In this document: positions 1 to 8,913 of the stretch, in pieces | How the letters are laid out: every line of letters begins with the position of its first letter | How positions within the stretch are numbered: position 1 is the stretch's first letter | NCBI RefSeq assembly: GCF_027604915.1 | Contig: NZ_JAJAQC010000008.1 | Span: 62,001 to 126,000, forward strand | Length of the DNA: 64,000 bases | Origin: Streptomonospora mangrovi | GTDB taxonomy: Bacteria > Actinomycetota > Actinomycetes > Streptosporangiales > Streptosporangiaceae | Direction: 5' to 3' | Notes under the pieces: model-generated | What the model saw: the letters and a program-made list of their open reading frames with translations, nothing else | What the model was told of the DNA's origin: nothing | The model's database searches: none | Translations under genes and position numbers: made by a program

Positions 1-43
1 CAGCCACCGCGAACCCCAGCACACGGCCGCCGAACCGAGACAC
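1..43 (-). CDS. possible start of a leftward gene cut by the window edge
   Basis: A GTG at 43-41 on the minus strand opens a frame that stays open to the left edge (about 14 residues, beginning MSRFGGRVLGF). A purine-rich GAGGGG lies just upstream on the minus strand, a reasonable ribosome binding site. It lies 77 nt or more downstream of the membrane protein gene read in the same direction. Too little is visible to name a family. Confidence 0.3.
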   Translation of the reverse strand, partial: MSRFGGRVLGFAVA

Positions 44-126
44 CGCCACCCCTCACCATGCGCCCGGCGGTCTGCTGATCGCCTGTTCCCCGCCCGTCCC
101 GGGGCGCCCGTTGCGGTTGTCAGCCG

Positions 127-1269
127 CTACACCCGGTTGCGAGCCGTTGTCTCCGCGTGAGGAGGGGGCGGGGTGGTGCGGGGGAGGCGGTGGGCGGCCC
201 AGGCGAGGAGGAGGGTTACCCCCAGGGTGATGGCCGTGTTCGAGACGTACTTCAGGGTGTAGTCGGGCTCGCCGAGGGGTTCGACCAGGAAGGACAGGCC
301 CGCGCGGACCAGGAGGGCGCCGCCGGCCACAGCCAGGGTGTGGGCTCGGGACCAGCCGGGGCGGCGTGAGCCCCACAGGACGAGGGCGCCGAGGAGCGCC
401 AGGAGGGCGACGTCGGCCGCAACGGCCGACCAGGTCCATGTCGTCGGCAGGCTCTGCTCGGCCAGCAGGATCAGCCACGCCGCGACGCCGAACGCCCACG
501 GGGAGGGGGCGCGGCCCGGCGCTTTCCCTCGACCGGCCTGGGCCGTCTCCGCCGGCGCCGCCTCGGTCTGGGCCGTCTCCGTCGACTCCGCCCGCGCCCG
601 GGGTGCGGTCGTCGTCCGGGGGCGGGGGATGAGGAAGGCGGCGGCGACCAGGGTCAGCACGACCGCCGCCGTGGCCAGGAGTTCCACCGGGGCGGCGGCG
701 CGGTCGGTGGCGTAGACGTCGCTCGCGATCAGGGCGGCGGCGCCCAGGTAGAGCAGGGCCATCACGGCCAGACCGACCGGGCCGAGCCACGGGCGGTCGG
801 CGCGGCGCGGGGTGCACGTCTCGACCACGGCGATCGGTGCGGCGAAGCTCCAGATCACGTGGCCGCCCACCCAGTTCAGCAGGTGGCGGGCGTCGATCTC
901 CAACCCCGGGATGACCGTGGGCGGCTGCTCGTTCGCCCAGTCGGGGTCGCCGCTGTCGAACTCCAGGGCGAACAGGCTCTGGTCGATCAGCCCTGCCTGC
1001 ACCAGCCCGAACGCCGTGCTCAGCAGCAGCACGGTCGGCCACCCCCGCCCGGTGCGCCGCGTCGCCTCGCGGATGAGGACGGCCACGGCGCCGTACAGCG
1101 GCGCGAGGACGAGCAGCCCCGCCAGCATCGCCAGGGGACTGCCGATCGAGGCGTCGTAGCCGATCAGGTACTCCGCGCAGACCGGCGACAGCAGCAGGAG
1201 CCCGACGACGGGAACCAGGCGGCCCCAGCCGCGCGGGCGGCTCTGGGGCGGTGCGGAATCGGGCGTCAT
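127..1269 (-). CDS. multi-pass integral membrane protein, function unknown
   Basis: A 380-residue protein with about eight to ten hydrophobic segments, including residues 18-35, 45-65, 75-95 and several between 160 and 330, separated by a Thr/Ala/Glu-rich cytosolic-looking linker around residues 215-250. I recognise no catalytic motif and cannot assign a family. The ATG at 1269 has GGGAG six nt upstream. It is divergent from a TetR-type regulator and the 164-bp shared intergenic region carries that regulator's likely operator, so it may be a target of the regulator; that is inference from position. Confidence 0.75.
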   Translation of the reverse strand: MTPDSAPPQSRPRGWGRLVPVVGLLLLSPVCAEYLIGYDASIGSPLAMLAGLLVLAPLYGAVAVLIREATRRTGRGWPTVLLLSTAFGLVQAGLIDQSLFALEFDSGDPDWANEQPPTVIPGLEIDARHLLNWVGGHVIWSFAAPIAVVETCTPRRADRPWLGPVGLAVMALLYLGAAALIASDVYATDRAAAPVELLATAAVVLTLVAAAFLIPRPRTTTAPRARAESTETAQTEAAPAETAQAGRGKAPGRAPSPWAFGVAAWLILLAEQSLPTTWTWSAVAADVALLALLGALVLWGSRRPGWSRAHTLAVAGGALLVRAGLSFLVEPLGEPDYTLKYVSNTAITLGVTLLLAWAAHRLPRTTPPPPHAETTARNRV

Positions 1270-1364
1270 GGGCTCTCCCGGCGAGTCGGCGGAACCGGCC
1301 CGGGTGGCGGGCGCGGTCGGCGGGCGGGCGCCCGCGCTCGCGGCAAGCCGCCCGTGGCATAATC

Positions 1365-1386
1365 ATAGACCGAGCGATCGGTCTAT
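1365..1386. promoter_or_regulatory. TetR-type operator (9-bp perfect inverted repeat)
   Basis: ATAGACCGA at 1365-1373 and its exact reverse complement TCGGTCTAT at 1378-1386 are separated by GCGA. It lies between the divergent membrane-protein gene and the TetR-family gene, where an autoregulator of this family normally binds. The ACCGA/TCGGT core with 4-nt spacing is typical of TetR operators. Confidence 0.75.
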
Positions 1387-1433
1387 TAATGGCCGCAAGC
1401 GGTCGCCGACCACCGGCCGGGAAGGGAAACCGC

Positions 1434-2060
1434 GTGAGGACAGTCGATCCCGCCAAGCACCGGGAGCGCCGCCGCCAGATCCTGGGCGCCGCCGCCCGGC
1501 TCTTCGCGGAAAAGGGGTTCGAGCGCACCACCACCGCCGAGATCTGCCGGGCGGCCGGGATGAGCCCGGGCAACCTCTTCCACTACTTCCCGAGCAAGCG
1601 CGCCATCTTCGCGGCCGTTCTGACCGACGACGACGGCGGCGACAGGAGCGGGCGCCTGGCGGCCGCGCGCACCGCCGCCGACCCGCTGGCGGCGCTGTTC
1701 GACACCGTCGACCTGCTCGCCGAGGCCGCCCTGGACCCGCTGTCGCCCCCGCTGGTCATGGAGGCGATGGTCATGGCCTACCGGGACCCCGAACTGGCCG
1801 AGAGCCTCGGCGCCGACAACGACGAGGAGCACGCCGCGCTCACCGACCTGCTGACGCGGGCGGTGGCGGCCGGCCAGGTCGACCCGGGGCTGGACCCGCG
1901 CAACACCGCCACCTGGATCCAGACGCTGATCGGCGCGCTCTACACCAGCGCCGCCACCGACCCCGCGTTCGTACCGGCCGAGCAGTTGCCCACGCTGCAC
2001 CTGATCGTGCGCCGCTTCCTGCGGGCCGAGGCCGGGGCCGGAACGTCCGGCGGTGGGTGA
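1434..2060 (+). CDS. TetR/AcrR family transcriptional regulator
   Basis: A 208-residue regulator. The N-terminal helix-turn-helix is clear: IL-AARLF-EKGFERTTTAEI followed by AGMSPGNLFHYFPSKRAIF at about residues 15-60. The C-terminal helical half is the ligand and dimer domain and gives no hint of the inducer. I chose GTG 1434 because GGGAAGGGA sits 7-8 nt upstream; an in-frame ATG at 1389 directly abuts the palindromic operator (1365-1386) and lacks such a site. It probably represses itself and perhaps the divergent membrane protein. Confidence 0.9.
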   Translation: MRTVDPAKHRERRRQILGAAARLFAEKGFERTTTAEICRAAGMSPGNLFHYFPSKRAIFAAVLTDDDGGDRSGRLAAARTAADPLAALFDTVDLLAEAALDPLSPPLVMEAMVMAYRDPELAESLGADNDEEHAALTDLLTRAVAAGQVDPGLDPRNTATWIQTLIGALYTSAATDPAFVPAEQLPTLHLIVRRFLRAEAGAGTSGGG

Positions 2061-2106
2061 GTGGCTGGCGCGCCCTGTCCGCTGCGTCCGTCCCGGCTGA
2101 CCCGGC

Positions 2107-3132
2107 TTACCCGGTCGGTGGCGGGCCGCCCAGGTCGGTCTCCGTGTCGTGAGGGGCCTCGGCGAGAAGGCCGCGCAACAGGCGGGCGGTTTCGGTGGCT
2201 CGGTGGCGCGACAGGGGGGCGCGGGTTTCGGGGAAGGTCCGGGCCCAGGCCAGGCAGCGGCTGAGGGCGGCCAGGCGGGTGGCGCGGGGGACGGCCGCGC
2301 GGAGGTCGGCCGCCGGGCGCAGTGCCGTCCACGGCTCCAGGAAGGCGTCGCGCAGGCGCCGGCGGGTGCGGGCGTCGGCGTTGAAGTGGTCGCGGGCGAT
2401 CGACAGCGGCACCATCAGGCTGGCCATGGGGTGGGCGACCACGGAGTCGCCCCAGTCGGCGAAGCGGTAGCCGCCCTCCAGCACGAACACGTTGCCCAGG
2501 TGGAGGTCGACGTGGTCCAGCGACGCCGGGATGCCGGTGTCGTCGAGCGCCTTGCAGTCGGCGTCGAAGACCGACCGGTTGCGCAGCAGCAGGTCGAGGC
2601 CGTCACCCAGGGCGTCGGCGGTGTCGGGGTCGGCCAGGAAGTGGTCCAGCCACCGGCCCAGAGCCGTGGGCCGCAGGTCGGGGACCTCCAGCGCCAGGAG
2701 GTCGCGCACCCGGGGCACCAGGCGGCGCTGGAGTTCGGCGTAGGCACCGAGCATGGCCTCCCAGACCGTGAAGTCGTCGGGGGCGGTCTGTTCGCGCAGC
2801 GCGGGCCCGGCATCAGGCATCAGGGTCCAGCCGCGGGTGACGTCCACGGCCAGCGGCGGCACCACCCGGCCGGGCACCCAGGCGTGCAGGGCGCCGTGGA
2901 GGGCGGCCTCGAACTCGCCGCCGGGCGCGTTGGCCTTGAACCACACCGGGCCGAGGGTGGAGGCGAAGCGCGCGGTGGTCGACCACGGGCGCATGCGCAC
3001 CCGCGGGGGGTCGGCCAGCAGCCGCGCGCCGCGCTCGGCGAGGCGGTCGCGCACCCAGGACAGCAGTTCCTCGCGGAGGGCGGGGTCCTCCCACAGCCGA
3101 AGGCGTACATCGGTGAAGTCCACCCGACCCAC
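2107..3132 (-). CDS. aminoglycoside phosphotransferase (APH)-fold kinase-like protein
   Basis: A 341-residue protein with the APH/choline-kinase fold signatures: HVDLHLGN at residues 207-214 (catalytic loop, Asp209, Asn214) and FADWGDS at 224-230 (metal-binding Asp). WFKAN near residue 64-68 can supply the nucleotide-contacting Lys. The substrate cannot be told; such proteins act on small hydroxylated molecules, and resistance should not be assumed. GTG 3132 is the longest start; GTG 3123 is also possible, since a TAGCGT -10-like box at 3136-3131 ends 7 nt before it. It converges with the TetR gene. Confidence 0.8.
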   Translation of the reverse strand: MGRVDFTDVRLRLWEDPALREELLSWVRDRLAERGARLLADPPRVRMRPWSTTARFASTLGPVWFKANAPGGEFEAALHGALHAWVPGRVVPPLAVDVTRGWTLMPDAGPALREQTAPDDFTVWEAMLGAYAELQRRLVPRVRDLLALEVPDLRPTALGRWLDHFLADPDTADALGDGLDLLLRNRSVFDADCKALDDTGIPASLDHVDLHLGNVFVLEGGYRFADWGDSVVAHPMASLMVPLSIARDHFNADARTRRRLRDAFLEPWTALRPAADLRAAVPRATRLAALSRCLAWARTFPETRAPLSRHRATETARLLRGLLAEAPHDTETDLGGPPPTG

Positions 3133-3184
3133 GCTAGTGTTCCCGCGCGGCGGAGGCGGAACGGATATTCGCCCTGTGGAAACA

Positions 3185-3221
3185 GCGGAGCCGCCCCCCG
3201 CAGCGCGGGGGGCGGCTCCGC
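3185..3221 (-). terminator. rho-independent terminator of rpsT
   Basis: GCGGAGCCGCCCCCCGC and its exact reverse complement form a 17-bp perfect stem with a 3-nt AGC loop, 53 nt past the rpsT stop; on the minus strand the stem is followed by a short T-containing stretch (TGTTTCC). Confidence 0.85.
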
Positions 3222-3273
3222 CCGGCGCGTGCCCCGGGCAGACGTCGCCCGTGGTGCTGCCCTTGGCCGGGTG

Positions 3274-3543
3274 TCAGGCCTTCTGCAACGCGTCCAGCCG
3301 CTTGGCGATGGCGCTCTTGCGGTTGGCGGCCTGGTTCTTGTGGATGACGCCCTTGCTCGCGGCGACGTCCAACTGGCGCGCGGCGGCGCGTTGCAGGGTG
3401 GCGGCCTGCTCGACGTCCCCGGCCTCGGCAGCCTCGCGGAACTTGCGGACGGCCGTCTTCAGCGACGAGCGCACCGACTGGTTGCGCAGGCGCCGACGCT
3501 CGTTCTGCTTGATGCGCTTCTTCTGCGACTTGATGTTCGCCAT
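3274..3543 (-). CDS. rpsT: 30S ribosomal protein S20
   Basis: An 89-residue basic protein starting [18 protein letters not shown], with the helical Lys/Arg-rich architecture of bacterial S20, which binds 16S rRNA early in 30S assembly. Length is normal for the family. The gene stands alone with a strong terminator at 3185-3221 and a roughly 195-nt upstream region before the next leftward gene. On the minus strand CATAAT at 3709-3704 could be its -10 box. In actinobacteria rpsT usually neighbours lepA, as it does here with one extra gene between. Confidence 0.98.
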   Translation of the reverse strand: MANIKSQKKRIKQNERRRLRNQSVRSSLKTAVRKFREAAEAGDVEQAATLQRAAARQLDVAASKGVIHKNQAANRKSAIAKRLDALQKA

Positions 3544-3738
3544 GCGAAAACGTGCTCCAGTAACTTCGCTTGCGCGCCGGTGGCAGGGGCCCGCCGCGGG
3601 CAGCCGCTCCGCGGGTGGGGCCGGTCCTCGCCCGCCGACGCCAGGTGTGTGAGTCCGAAGGGCTCAAAACCGAACGTGGAACGTCCGAGACACGGGACTA
3701 TCCATTATGCCCCGCCGCCCCGAGTGCTCGGGCCGCCG

Positions 3739-4746
3739 CTACCCCGCGTCGGCGTCCTGGGGCCGCGCCCAGCCCTCCAGGTAGGAGCGCCACTGCTCGT
3801 CGGTGGCGGTGAAGTCGACGTAGACCGCGGTGCCGAACCGCTCGCGCCGCTCCGCCGCGTCCGACAGCCCGATGCGGATCGCCTCGACCGAGGTGCGGGT
3901 GGTCTCGGCCTCGGGGTTGCGGGTGGAGTGGTCGTCGGGGTAGGCGGGCACCCCCATCAGCAGGTGGACGTCCTCGGGCACCGCGTCCAGCGCCAGGCGG
4001 GTCTGGCGCGCCACCATCCCCCCGTACAGCCCCTCGGTGGGCATGCCGGTGTCATACGCCATCACCGCCACCTGGTCCAGGTGCTCGGCCACCCGCTCCA
4101 GGTACCCGCTCGACCAGAACGGGTCCTTGCTCAAGAACAGCCCCAGCGTGAAGGCCAGCCCGCCCAGCGGCTCGATCTTGGGCACCGAGCTGGACAGCAG
4201 CGCGTCCTCGGGCAGTGCCTCGCGGGTCTCCTCCAGCAGCGAGATCAGCCCCGGGTCGTTGTTGGGCACCGGCTCGAAGTTGTAGTGCACGCCGTCGAAC
4301 CCGGCCGCCACCATCGCGTCGGCCGCCTCGACCACCCGCGCCCGCGTGGCGTCGTCCAGCAGGTCCAGCTCCCCCTCCTCGACGCGCTGGCCCACCCACG
4401 CCGACACCCGCACCTCGGGCAGGCGCTCCTCCATCAGGTCCAGGAACGCCTCAAGCTCCGGGTGCTTGGCGGGGTCGAGCCGGCCGTCGTAGTCCAGCGG
4501 GCCGACGTGGACGTAGACGTCGCGGATGCCGCCCCGGGTGATGCGCGGCGCCAGGTCGGCCAGCTCCTCGGCGCCCTTGCGGCCGTCAACCCAGGCGTGG
4601 CCCATCCACAGCGCGTTGGTGCCGTCGGAGACCGCCCACGCCTCGGGTTCGCCGGAGTACTGCATGCGGAGCACCACCGCGCCGCCGGCGCCCACCACCG
4701 CCACGGCCGCCACCGCCGCGAGCACCCGCTGGATGAACCACTTCAC
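3739..4746 (-). CDS. membrane-anchored GH18-like TIM-barrel protein
   Basis: A 335-residue protein with an uncleaved-looking N-terminal signal anchor (residues 5-25, [19 protein letters not shown]), no lipobox cysteine, and an extracytoplasmic domain resembling glycoside hydrolase family 18. The segment [17 protein letters not shown] at about 150-166 matches the family's beta-4 strand, with Glu placed as the catalytic acid but the DxxDxDxE motif not intact; VMAYD around 232-236 matches the conserved beta-6 strand. It may bind or hydrolyse a cell-surface glycan; activity is uncertain. It lies between rpsT and lepA, pointing away from lepA. Confidence 0.65.
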   Translation of the reverse strand: MKWFIQRVLAAVAAVAVVGAGGAVVLRMQYSGEPEAWAVSDGTNALWMGHAWVDGRKGAEELADLAPRITRGGIRDVYVHVGPLDYDGRLDPAKHPELEAFLDLMEERLPEVRVSAWVGQRVEEGELDLLDDATRARVVEAADAMVAAGFDGVHYNFEPVPNNDPGLISLLEETREALPEDALLSSSVPKIEPLGGLAFTLGLFLSKDPFWSSGYLERVAEHLDQVAVMAYDTGMPTEGLYGGMVARQTRLALDAVPEDVHLLMGVPAYPDDHSTRNPEAETTRTSVEAIRIGLSDAAERRERFGTAVYVDFTATDEQWRSYLEGWARPQDADAG

Positions 4747-4935
4747 GAGCGTCTCCCGATCTCACATAACCTGATACTGCCGCCGGACCCATTGTGCCCG
4801 CCGCCCGCACCCGCGCACCGGCGCGACCGGGCGCCCACGGCAGGAGTGGGATCATGGCGGCACCCCCACGCCTGGCCGCGCCGCCGCGGCCGGCGTCAAC
4901 GCCTTGCCGGCCTTTCCCCGCGAGCTAGGAGCACG

Positions 4936-6777
4936 GTGCCACAGCCGAACCGGACCGACCCCGCGCTGATCCGCAACTTCTGCATCATCGCGCACATCGA
5001 CCATGGCAAGTCGACGCTGGCCGACCGGATGCTCCAGTTGACCGGGGTGGTCGAGGACCGCCAGATGCGCGCCCAGTACCTCGACCGCATGGACATCGAG
5101 CGCGAGCGCGGCATCACCATCAAGTCCCAGGCGGTGCGGCTGCCCTACACCGCCCTGGACGACGTCACCTACGTCCTCAACCTCATCGACACCCCCGGAC
5201 ACGTCGACTTCAGCTACGAGGTGTCGCGCTCCCTGGCCGCCTGCGAGGGCGCGATCCTGCTCGTGGACGCCGCCCAGGGCATCGAGGCCCAGACCCTGGC
5301 CAACCTCTACATGGCGCTGGAGCACGACCTCGCCATCATCCCGGTGCTCAACAAGATCGACCTGCCGGCCGCCCAGCCCGAGAAGTACGCCGCCGAGCTG
5401 GCCGGGATCATCGGCTGCGAGCCCTCCGACGTGCTCAAGGTCAGCGCCAAGACCGGCCACGGTGTCGAGGAGCTGCTCAACGAGATCGTGCGGCAGGTGC
5501 CCCCGCCCCAGGGCGACGCCGACTCCCCCGCCCGAGCGCTGATCTTCGACTCCGTCTACGACACCTACCGGGGCGTGGTCACCTACGTCCGGGTGGTCGA
5601 CGGCCGGCTCGACACCCGCGAGCGCATCCAGATGATGTCCACCCGCGCCACCCACGAGATGCTGGAGGTCGGGGTCATCTCGCCCGAGCCCACCAAGGTC
5701 GAGGGCCTGGGCGTGGGCGAGGTCGGCTACATCATCACCGGCGTCAAGGACGTCCGCCAGTCCAAGGTCGGCGACACCATCACCTCGGCCGGGCGCACCG
5801 CCTCCGACATGCTGCCGGGCTACCAGGACCCCAAGCCGATGGTGTTCTCCGGGCTCTACCCGATCGAGGGCACCGACTACCCGGTGCTGCGCGACGCCCT
5901 GGAGAAGCTCCAGCTCAACGACGCCGCCCTGGTGTTCGAGCCCGAGACCTCCGCCGCGCTGGGGTTCGGGTTCCGCTGCGGGTTCCTGGGCCTGCTGCAC
6001 CTGGAGATCACCCGCGCCCGCCTGGAGCGCGAGTTCGACCTCGACCTGATCTCCACCGCGCCCAACGTGGTCTACCGCGTGGTCATGGAGGACAACACCG
6101 AGCACCGGGTGACCAACCCCAGCGAGTTCCCCGAGGGCAAGATCGCCGAGGTCCACGAACCGGTCGTCAAGGGCACGCTGCTGGCCCCCGCCGACTACGT
6201 CGGCCAGATCATGGAGCTGTGCCAGGCGCGGCGCGGCTCGCTCCAGGGCATGGACTACCTGTCCGAGGACCGCGTGGAGATGCGCTACACCCTGCCGCTG
6301 GCCGAGATCGTCTTCGACTTCTTCGACCAGCTCAAGTCGCGCACCAAGGGGTACGCCTCGCTGGACTACGAGCCCTCCGGCGAGCAGGCCGCCGACCTCG
6401 TCAAGGTCGACATCCTGCTCCAGGGCGAGACCGTCGACGCGTTCTCGGCGATCGTGCACCGCGACAAGGCGTACTCCTACGGCGTGGAGATGACCAAGAA
6501 GCTGCGCGAGCTGATCCCGCGCCAGCAGTTCGAGGTCCCGGTGCAGGCCGCCATCGGTTCGCGGGTGATCGCCCGCGAGAACATCCGCGCCATCCGCAAG
6601 GACGTGCTCTCCAAGTGCTACGGCGGCGACATCAGCCGCAAGCGCAAGCTGCTGGAGAAGCAGAAGGAGGGCAAGAAGCGGATGAAGATGGTGGGCCGGG
6701 TCGAGGTCCCCCAGGAGGCGTTCATTTCGGCGCTGTCCACCGACGACTCCTCCGACAAGGACGCCAAGAAGCGCTGA
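4936..6777 (+). CDS. lepA: elongation factor 4 (translation GTPase LepA)
   Basis: A 613-residue ribosome-binding GTPase that acts on stalled or mis-translocated ribosomes. G1 AHIDHGKST is at residues 19-27, the switch-I RERGITIK at 56-63, DTPGH at 85-89 and NKID at 139-142; the C-terminal LepA-specific domain ends in a Lys-rich tail ([16 protein letters not shown]). GTG 4936 is preceded by AGGAG (4927-4931). The frame remains open far upstream but this is not coding. A 17-bp-stem terminator follows immediately. Confidence 0.98.
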   Translation: MPQPNRTDPALIRNFCIIAHIDHGKSTLADRMLQLTGVVEDRQMRAQYLDRMDIERERGITIKSQAVRLPYTALDDVTYVLNLIDTPGHVDFSYEVSRSLAACEGAILLVDAAQGIEAQTLANLYMALEHDLAIIPVLNKIDLPAAQPEKYAAELAGIIGCEPSDVLKVSAKTGHGVEELLNEIVRQVPPPQGDADSPARALIFDSVYDTYRGVVTYVRVVDGRLDTRERIQMMSTRATHEMLEVGVISPEPTKVEGLGVGEVGYIITGVKDVRQSKVGDTITSAGRTASDMLPGYQDPKPMVFSGLYPIEGTDYPVLRDALEKLQLNDAALVFEPETSAALGFGFRCGFLGLLHLEITRARLEREFDLDLISTAPNVVYRVVMEDNTEHRVTNPSEFPEGKIAEVHEPVVKGTLLAPADYVGQIMELCQARRGSLQGMDYLSEDRVEMRYTLPLAEIVFDFFDQLKSRTKGYASLDYEPSGEQAADLVKVDILLQGETVDAFSAIVHRDKAYSYGVEMTKKLRELIPRQQFEVPVQAAIGSRVIARENIRAIRKDVLSKCYGGDISRKRKLLEKQKEGKKRMKMVGRVEVPQEAFISALSTDDSSDKDAKKR

Positions 6778-6819
6778 GGGCCGCCGCGCCGGGCGGACGG
6801 TGGCCCGGCGCGGCGGCCC
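6778..6819. terminator. terminator between lepA and the convergent MFS gene
   Basis: A perfect 17-bp stem (GGGCCGCCGCGCCGGGC at 6778-6794 with its complement at 6803-6819) and 8-nt loop start right after the lepA stop. It lies between convergent genes and can serve both directions. Confidence 0.85.
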
Positions 6820-6825
6820 CGCTCC

Positions 6826-8259
6826 TCACGCGGCGGCGCGCCGCCCGGCCAGTCCGGCCACCAGCGCGGCGCCGGCCACCGCCAGCACCGCGCTGCCCCG
6901 GACCGCGTAGTGCAGCCCGGCGGCCATGCCCGCCGGCCCGGTGCCGCCCAGCCCCACCACCACGATCGTCAGCGGCAGGCCGGCGGTGCTGCCGAGGTAG
7001 CGAGCGGTGTTGGAGACCCCCGACCCCAGCGCGCTGCGGCCCTCGGGCGCGGTCTCCACGGCCAGCCGGCCCAGGTTGGGCCCGCCCAGCCCGGTGCCGA
7101 CACCGGCCACCACCAGGCCCGGCAGCACCCACAGGGGAGAGGCGCCCGGGGCCAGCAGCACCAGCAGGCCCTGGCCCACGGCGCACATCACCAGGCTCAC
7201 GGCGACCTGGCGCGCCGGCGCCACCCCGCCCAACAGTGGGGGCGTGGCCACCGCCACGACCGCCGAGGTACCCGACCACGCCAGGTAGTACAGCGCCGTC
7301 TCCAGCACGCCCAGGCCCAGCACGCCCTGCATGACGGCGGGGGTGTAGCTGAGCAGCCCCACGGAGGCGAACCCGGTGATCCCGGCGGCCGACACCGAGG
7401 CGAGGAACGGGGGGCGGCGGAACAGGTCCAGCGGCAGCAGCGGGTGCGCCGAGCGGAGTTCGGCCAGCACGAACAGCACCGCGCCCACCACCGCCACGGC
7501 GGCCAGCACCAGCGGCAGCGCCGTGGTCCACGAGGCGCCGCGCAGCGACAGCAGCGCCATCAGCGATCCGGTGGCGGCCATGGCCAGCACCGCGCCGGGC
7601 AGGTCCAGCGGGCGCGGGTGGGCCGAGCGCGACTCGGTCAGCCACACCGCGCCGAGCACGGCCACGGCCGCCGCGGCGACGGCGATCACCAGGTAGGCGG
7701 CCCGCCAGGGCGCCACGAGGTCGTTGACCCCCACGACCACGGGGCCCAGCGCGAGGCCGCAGCTCATCGCCGCGCCCCACGCGGCGGCCCCGCGCACCCG
7801 CTCGCGCGGGGTGGGGCTGGCGTGGGCGACGATGGCCAGCGCCGTGGCCAGCACCGCGGCCCCGCCCACGCCCTGCACCACCCGGCCGGCGATGAAGGCG
7901 CCCGCGCCGGTGGCCAGGCCGTCGGCCAGCGTCCCGGCGGCGACGAGGACCATGCCGCCGGTGAACACGGCCTTGCGGCCGCGGTTGTCGGCCAGCGAGC
8001 CGGCCGGCAGCAGCGCCACGCCCAGGCCGAGGCTGATCGCGCTGATCAGCCAGGTGGTGGCGCTGGGCCCGGCGTCCAGGTCGCCCGCCAGTTCGGCCAG
8101 GTTGAGCATGGGCATGGGGTAGCAGAGCATGATCAGCAGCGTGCCCAGGCAGGCCACGGCCAGGGCGCGCGCGGCCTCGGCCCGCGAGGGCGCCGGCGGG
8201 GCGGCCGCCGCGGGGTGGGGCGGAGCGGTCTCGGACACCACGTCTCCCGGTAAGTTCAT
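6826..8259 (-). CDS. MFS transporter, DHA2 (14-helix) drug-exporter type
   Basis: A 477-residue permease with about fourteen hydrophobic helices. MFS motif A appears as GSLADNRGRKAV at about residues 87-98 and the antiporter motif C-like GVGGAAVLATALAI at about 131-144. The length and motifs suit a proton-coupled exporter of the EmrB/QacA class; the substrate is unknown. ATG 8259 has GGGAG about 10 nt upstream on the minus strand. It is divergent from an HxlR-type regulator, and an inverted repeat (8254-8268) covers its own start codon, so repression by that regulator is likely. Confidence 0.9.
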   Translation of the reverse strand: MNLPGDVVSETAPPHPAAAAPPAPSRAEAARALAVACLGTLLIMLCYPMPMLNLAELAGDLDAGPSATTWLISAISLGLGVALLPAGSLADNRGRKAVFTGGMVLVAAGTLADGLATGAGAFIAGRVVQGVGGAAVLATALAIVAHASPTPRERVRGAAAWGAAMSCGLALGPVVVGVNDLVAPWRAAYLVIAVAAAAVAVLGAVWLTESRSAHPRPLDLPGAVLAMAATGSLMALLSLRGASWTTALPLVLAAVAVVGAVLFVLAELRSAHPLLPLDLFRRPPFLASVSAAGITGFASVGLLSYTPAVMQGVLGLGVLETALYYLAWSGTSAVVAVATPPLLGGVAPARQVAVSLVMCAVGQGLLVLLAPGASPLWVLPGLVVAGVGTGLGGPNLGRLAVETAPEGRSALGSGVSNTARYLGSTAGLPLTIVVVGLGGTGPAGMAAGLHYAVRGSAVLAVAGAALVAGLAGRRAAA

Positions 8260-8268
8260 TGATTGAAC
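8254..8268. promoter_or_regulatory. HxlR-type operator, MFS side
   Basis: GTTCA-TTGAT-TGAAC is a perfect 5-bp inverted repeat with 5-bp spacer that includes the MFS start codon. It shares GTTCATT and GAAC with the second site at 8299-8315. Confidence 0.65.
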
Positions 8269-8298
8269 CGATGGAACGCGGCGAAGCCTAGCATCGTT

Positions 8299-8315
8299 GG
8301 TTCATTCACCGAACC
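8299..8315. promoter_or_regulatory. HxlR-type operator, regulator side
   Basis: GGTTC-ATTCACC-GAACC is a perfect 5-bp inverted repeat in the 73-bp divergent region, six nt upstream of a TAGGGT -10-like box (8321-8326) that ends six nt before the regulator's GTG. Confidence 0.6.
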
Positions 8316-8332
8316 TTGGGTAGGGTGGGGGC

Positions 8333-8848
8333 GTGCTGCCCAAGGACTACGCCGACCAGAACTGCTCCATCGCCCGCGTGCTGGAGCTGATCGGGGAGCG
8401 CTGGACGGTGCTGATCCTGCGCGACGCGTTCTTCGGCGTCCGCCGCTTCGCCGACTTCGCCGAGCACCTGGGGGTCCCCCGCGCCGTGCTCACCGACCGG
8501 CTGCGCACCCTGGTCGACAACGGCATCCTGGCCCGGCGCCGCTACTCCGAGCAGCCCCCGCGCGACGAGTACGTCCTCACCGACCTGGGGGTGAGCCTGT
8601 GGCCGGTGCTCTACGCCATGTCCCAGTGGGGCGAGGCCCACCTGTCGGCGGGCGGGCCGCGCCGGGTCTTCCGCCACGCCGCCTGCGGCACCGGCCTGGA
8701 CGCCCACGGCTTCTGCCCGCGGTGCCGCACGGCGGTCCCCGCACCCGACGTGGTGATGGACGACGGCCCGGCCGCCCCCGCCCGGGACAACCGGGTCAGC
8801 CGCCGCCTCACCGTCCCGCGCCGCCTGCTCACCCCGCTGGCCGACTGA
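8333..8848 (+). CDS. HxlR family (winged-helix) transcriptional regulator
   Basis: A 171-residue regulator with the HxlR signature: an N-terminal Cys (NCSIARVLELIGERWTVLILRD, Cys11) that can serve redox or reactive-compound sensing, then FAEHLGVPRAVLTDRLRTLVDNGIL, the DNA-recognition part, at about 45-72. The C-terminal extension holds more cysteines, including a CGTG...CPRCR pair that could bind zinc. It is divergent from a drug-exporter gene across only 73 bp containing two similar inverted repeats. With -10 TAGGGT six nt before GTG, its mRNA is probably leaderless. Confidence 0.9.
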   Translation: MLPKDYADQNCSIARVLELIGERWTVLILRDAFFGVRRFADFAEHLGVPRAVLTDRLRTLVDNGILARRRYSEQPPRDEYVLTDLGVSLWPVLYAMSQWGEAHLSAGGPRRVFRHAACGTGLDAHGFCPRCRTAVPAPDVVMDDGPAAPARDNRVSRRLTVPRRLLTPLAD

Positions 8849-8866
8849 GGGCCGCCGCCGGGAGGC

Positions 8867-8913
8867 GAGCCGGCCCGCCGGTGCGGCGCCGGGCGCGCGC
8901 CCGCCGCCGGCTC
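8867..8913. terminator. bidirectional hairpin between the HxlR gene and malG
   Basis: GAGCCGGC (8867-8874) pairs with GCCGGCTC (8906-8913, overlapping the malG stop), with a further GC-rich hairpin (GGGCGCGCGCCC) inside. It lies between convergent genes; no T tract is present, so function as a terminator is moderate inference. Confidence 0.45.

Noticed and set aside
2149-4935. Upstream extension of the lepA frame by more than 900 residues
   Set aside because: It is antisense to rpsT and two other genes; LepA homology and AGGAG fix the start at 4936.
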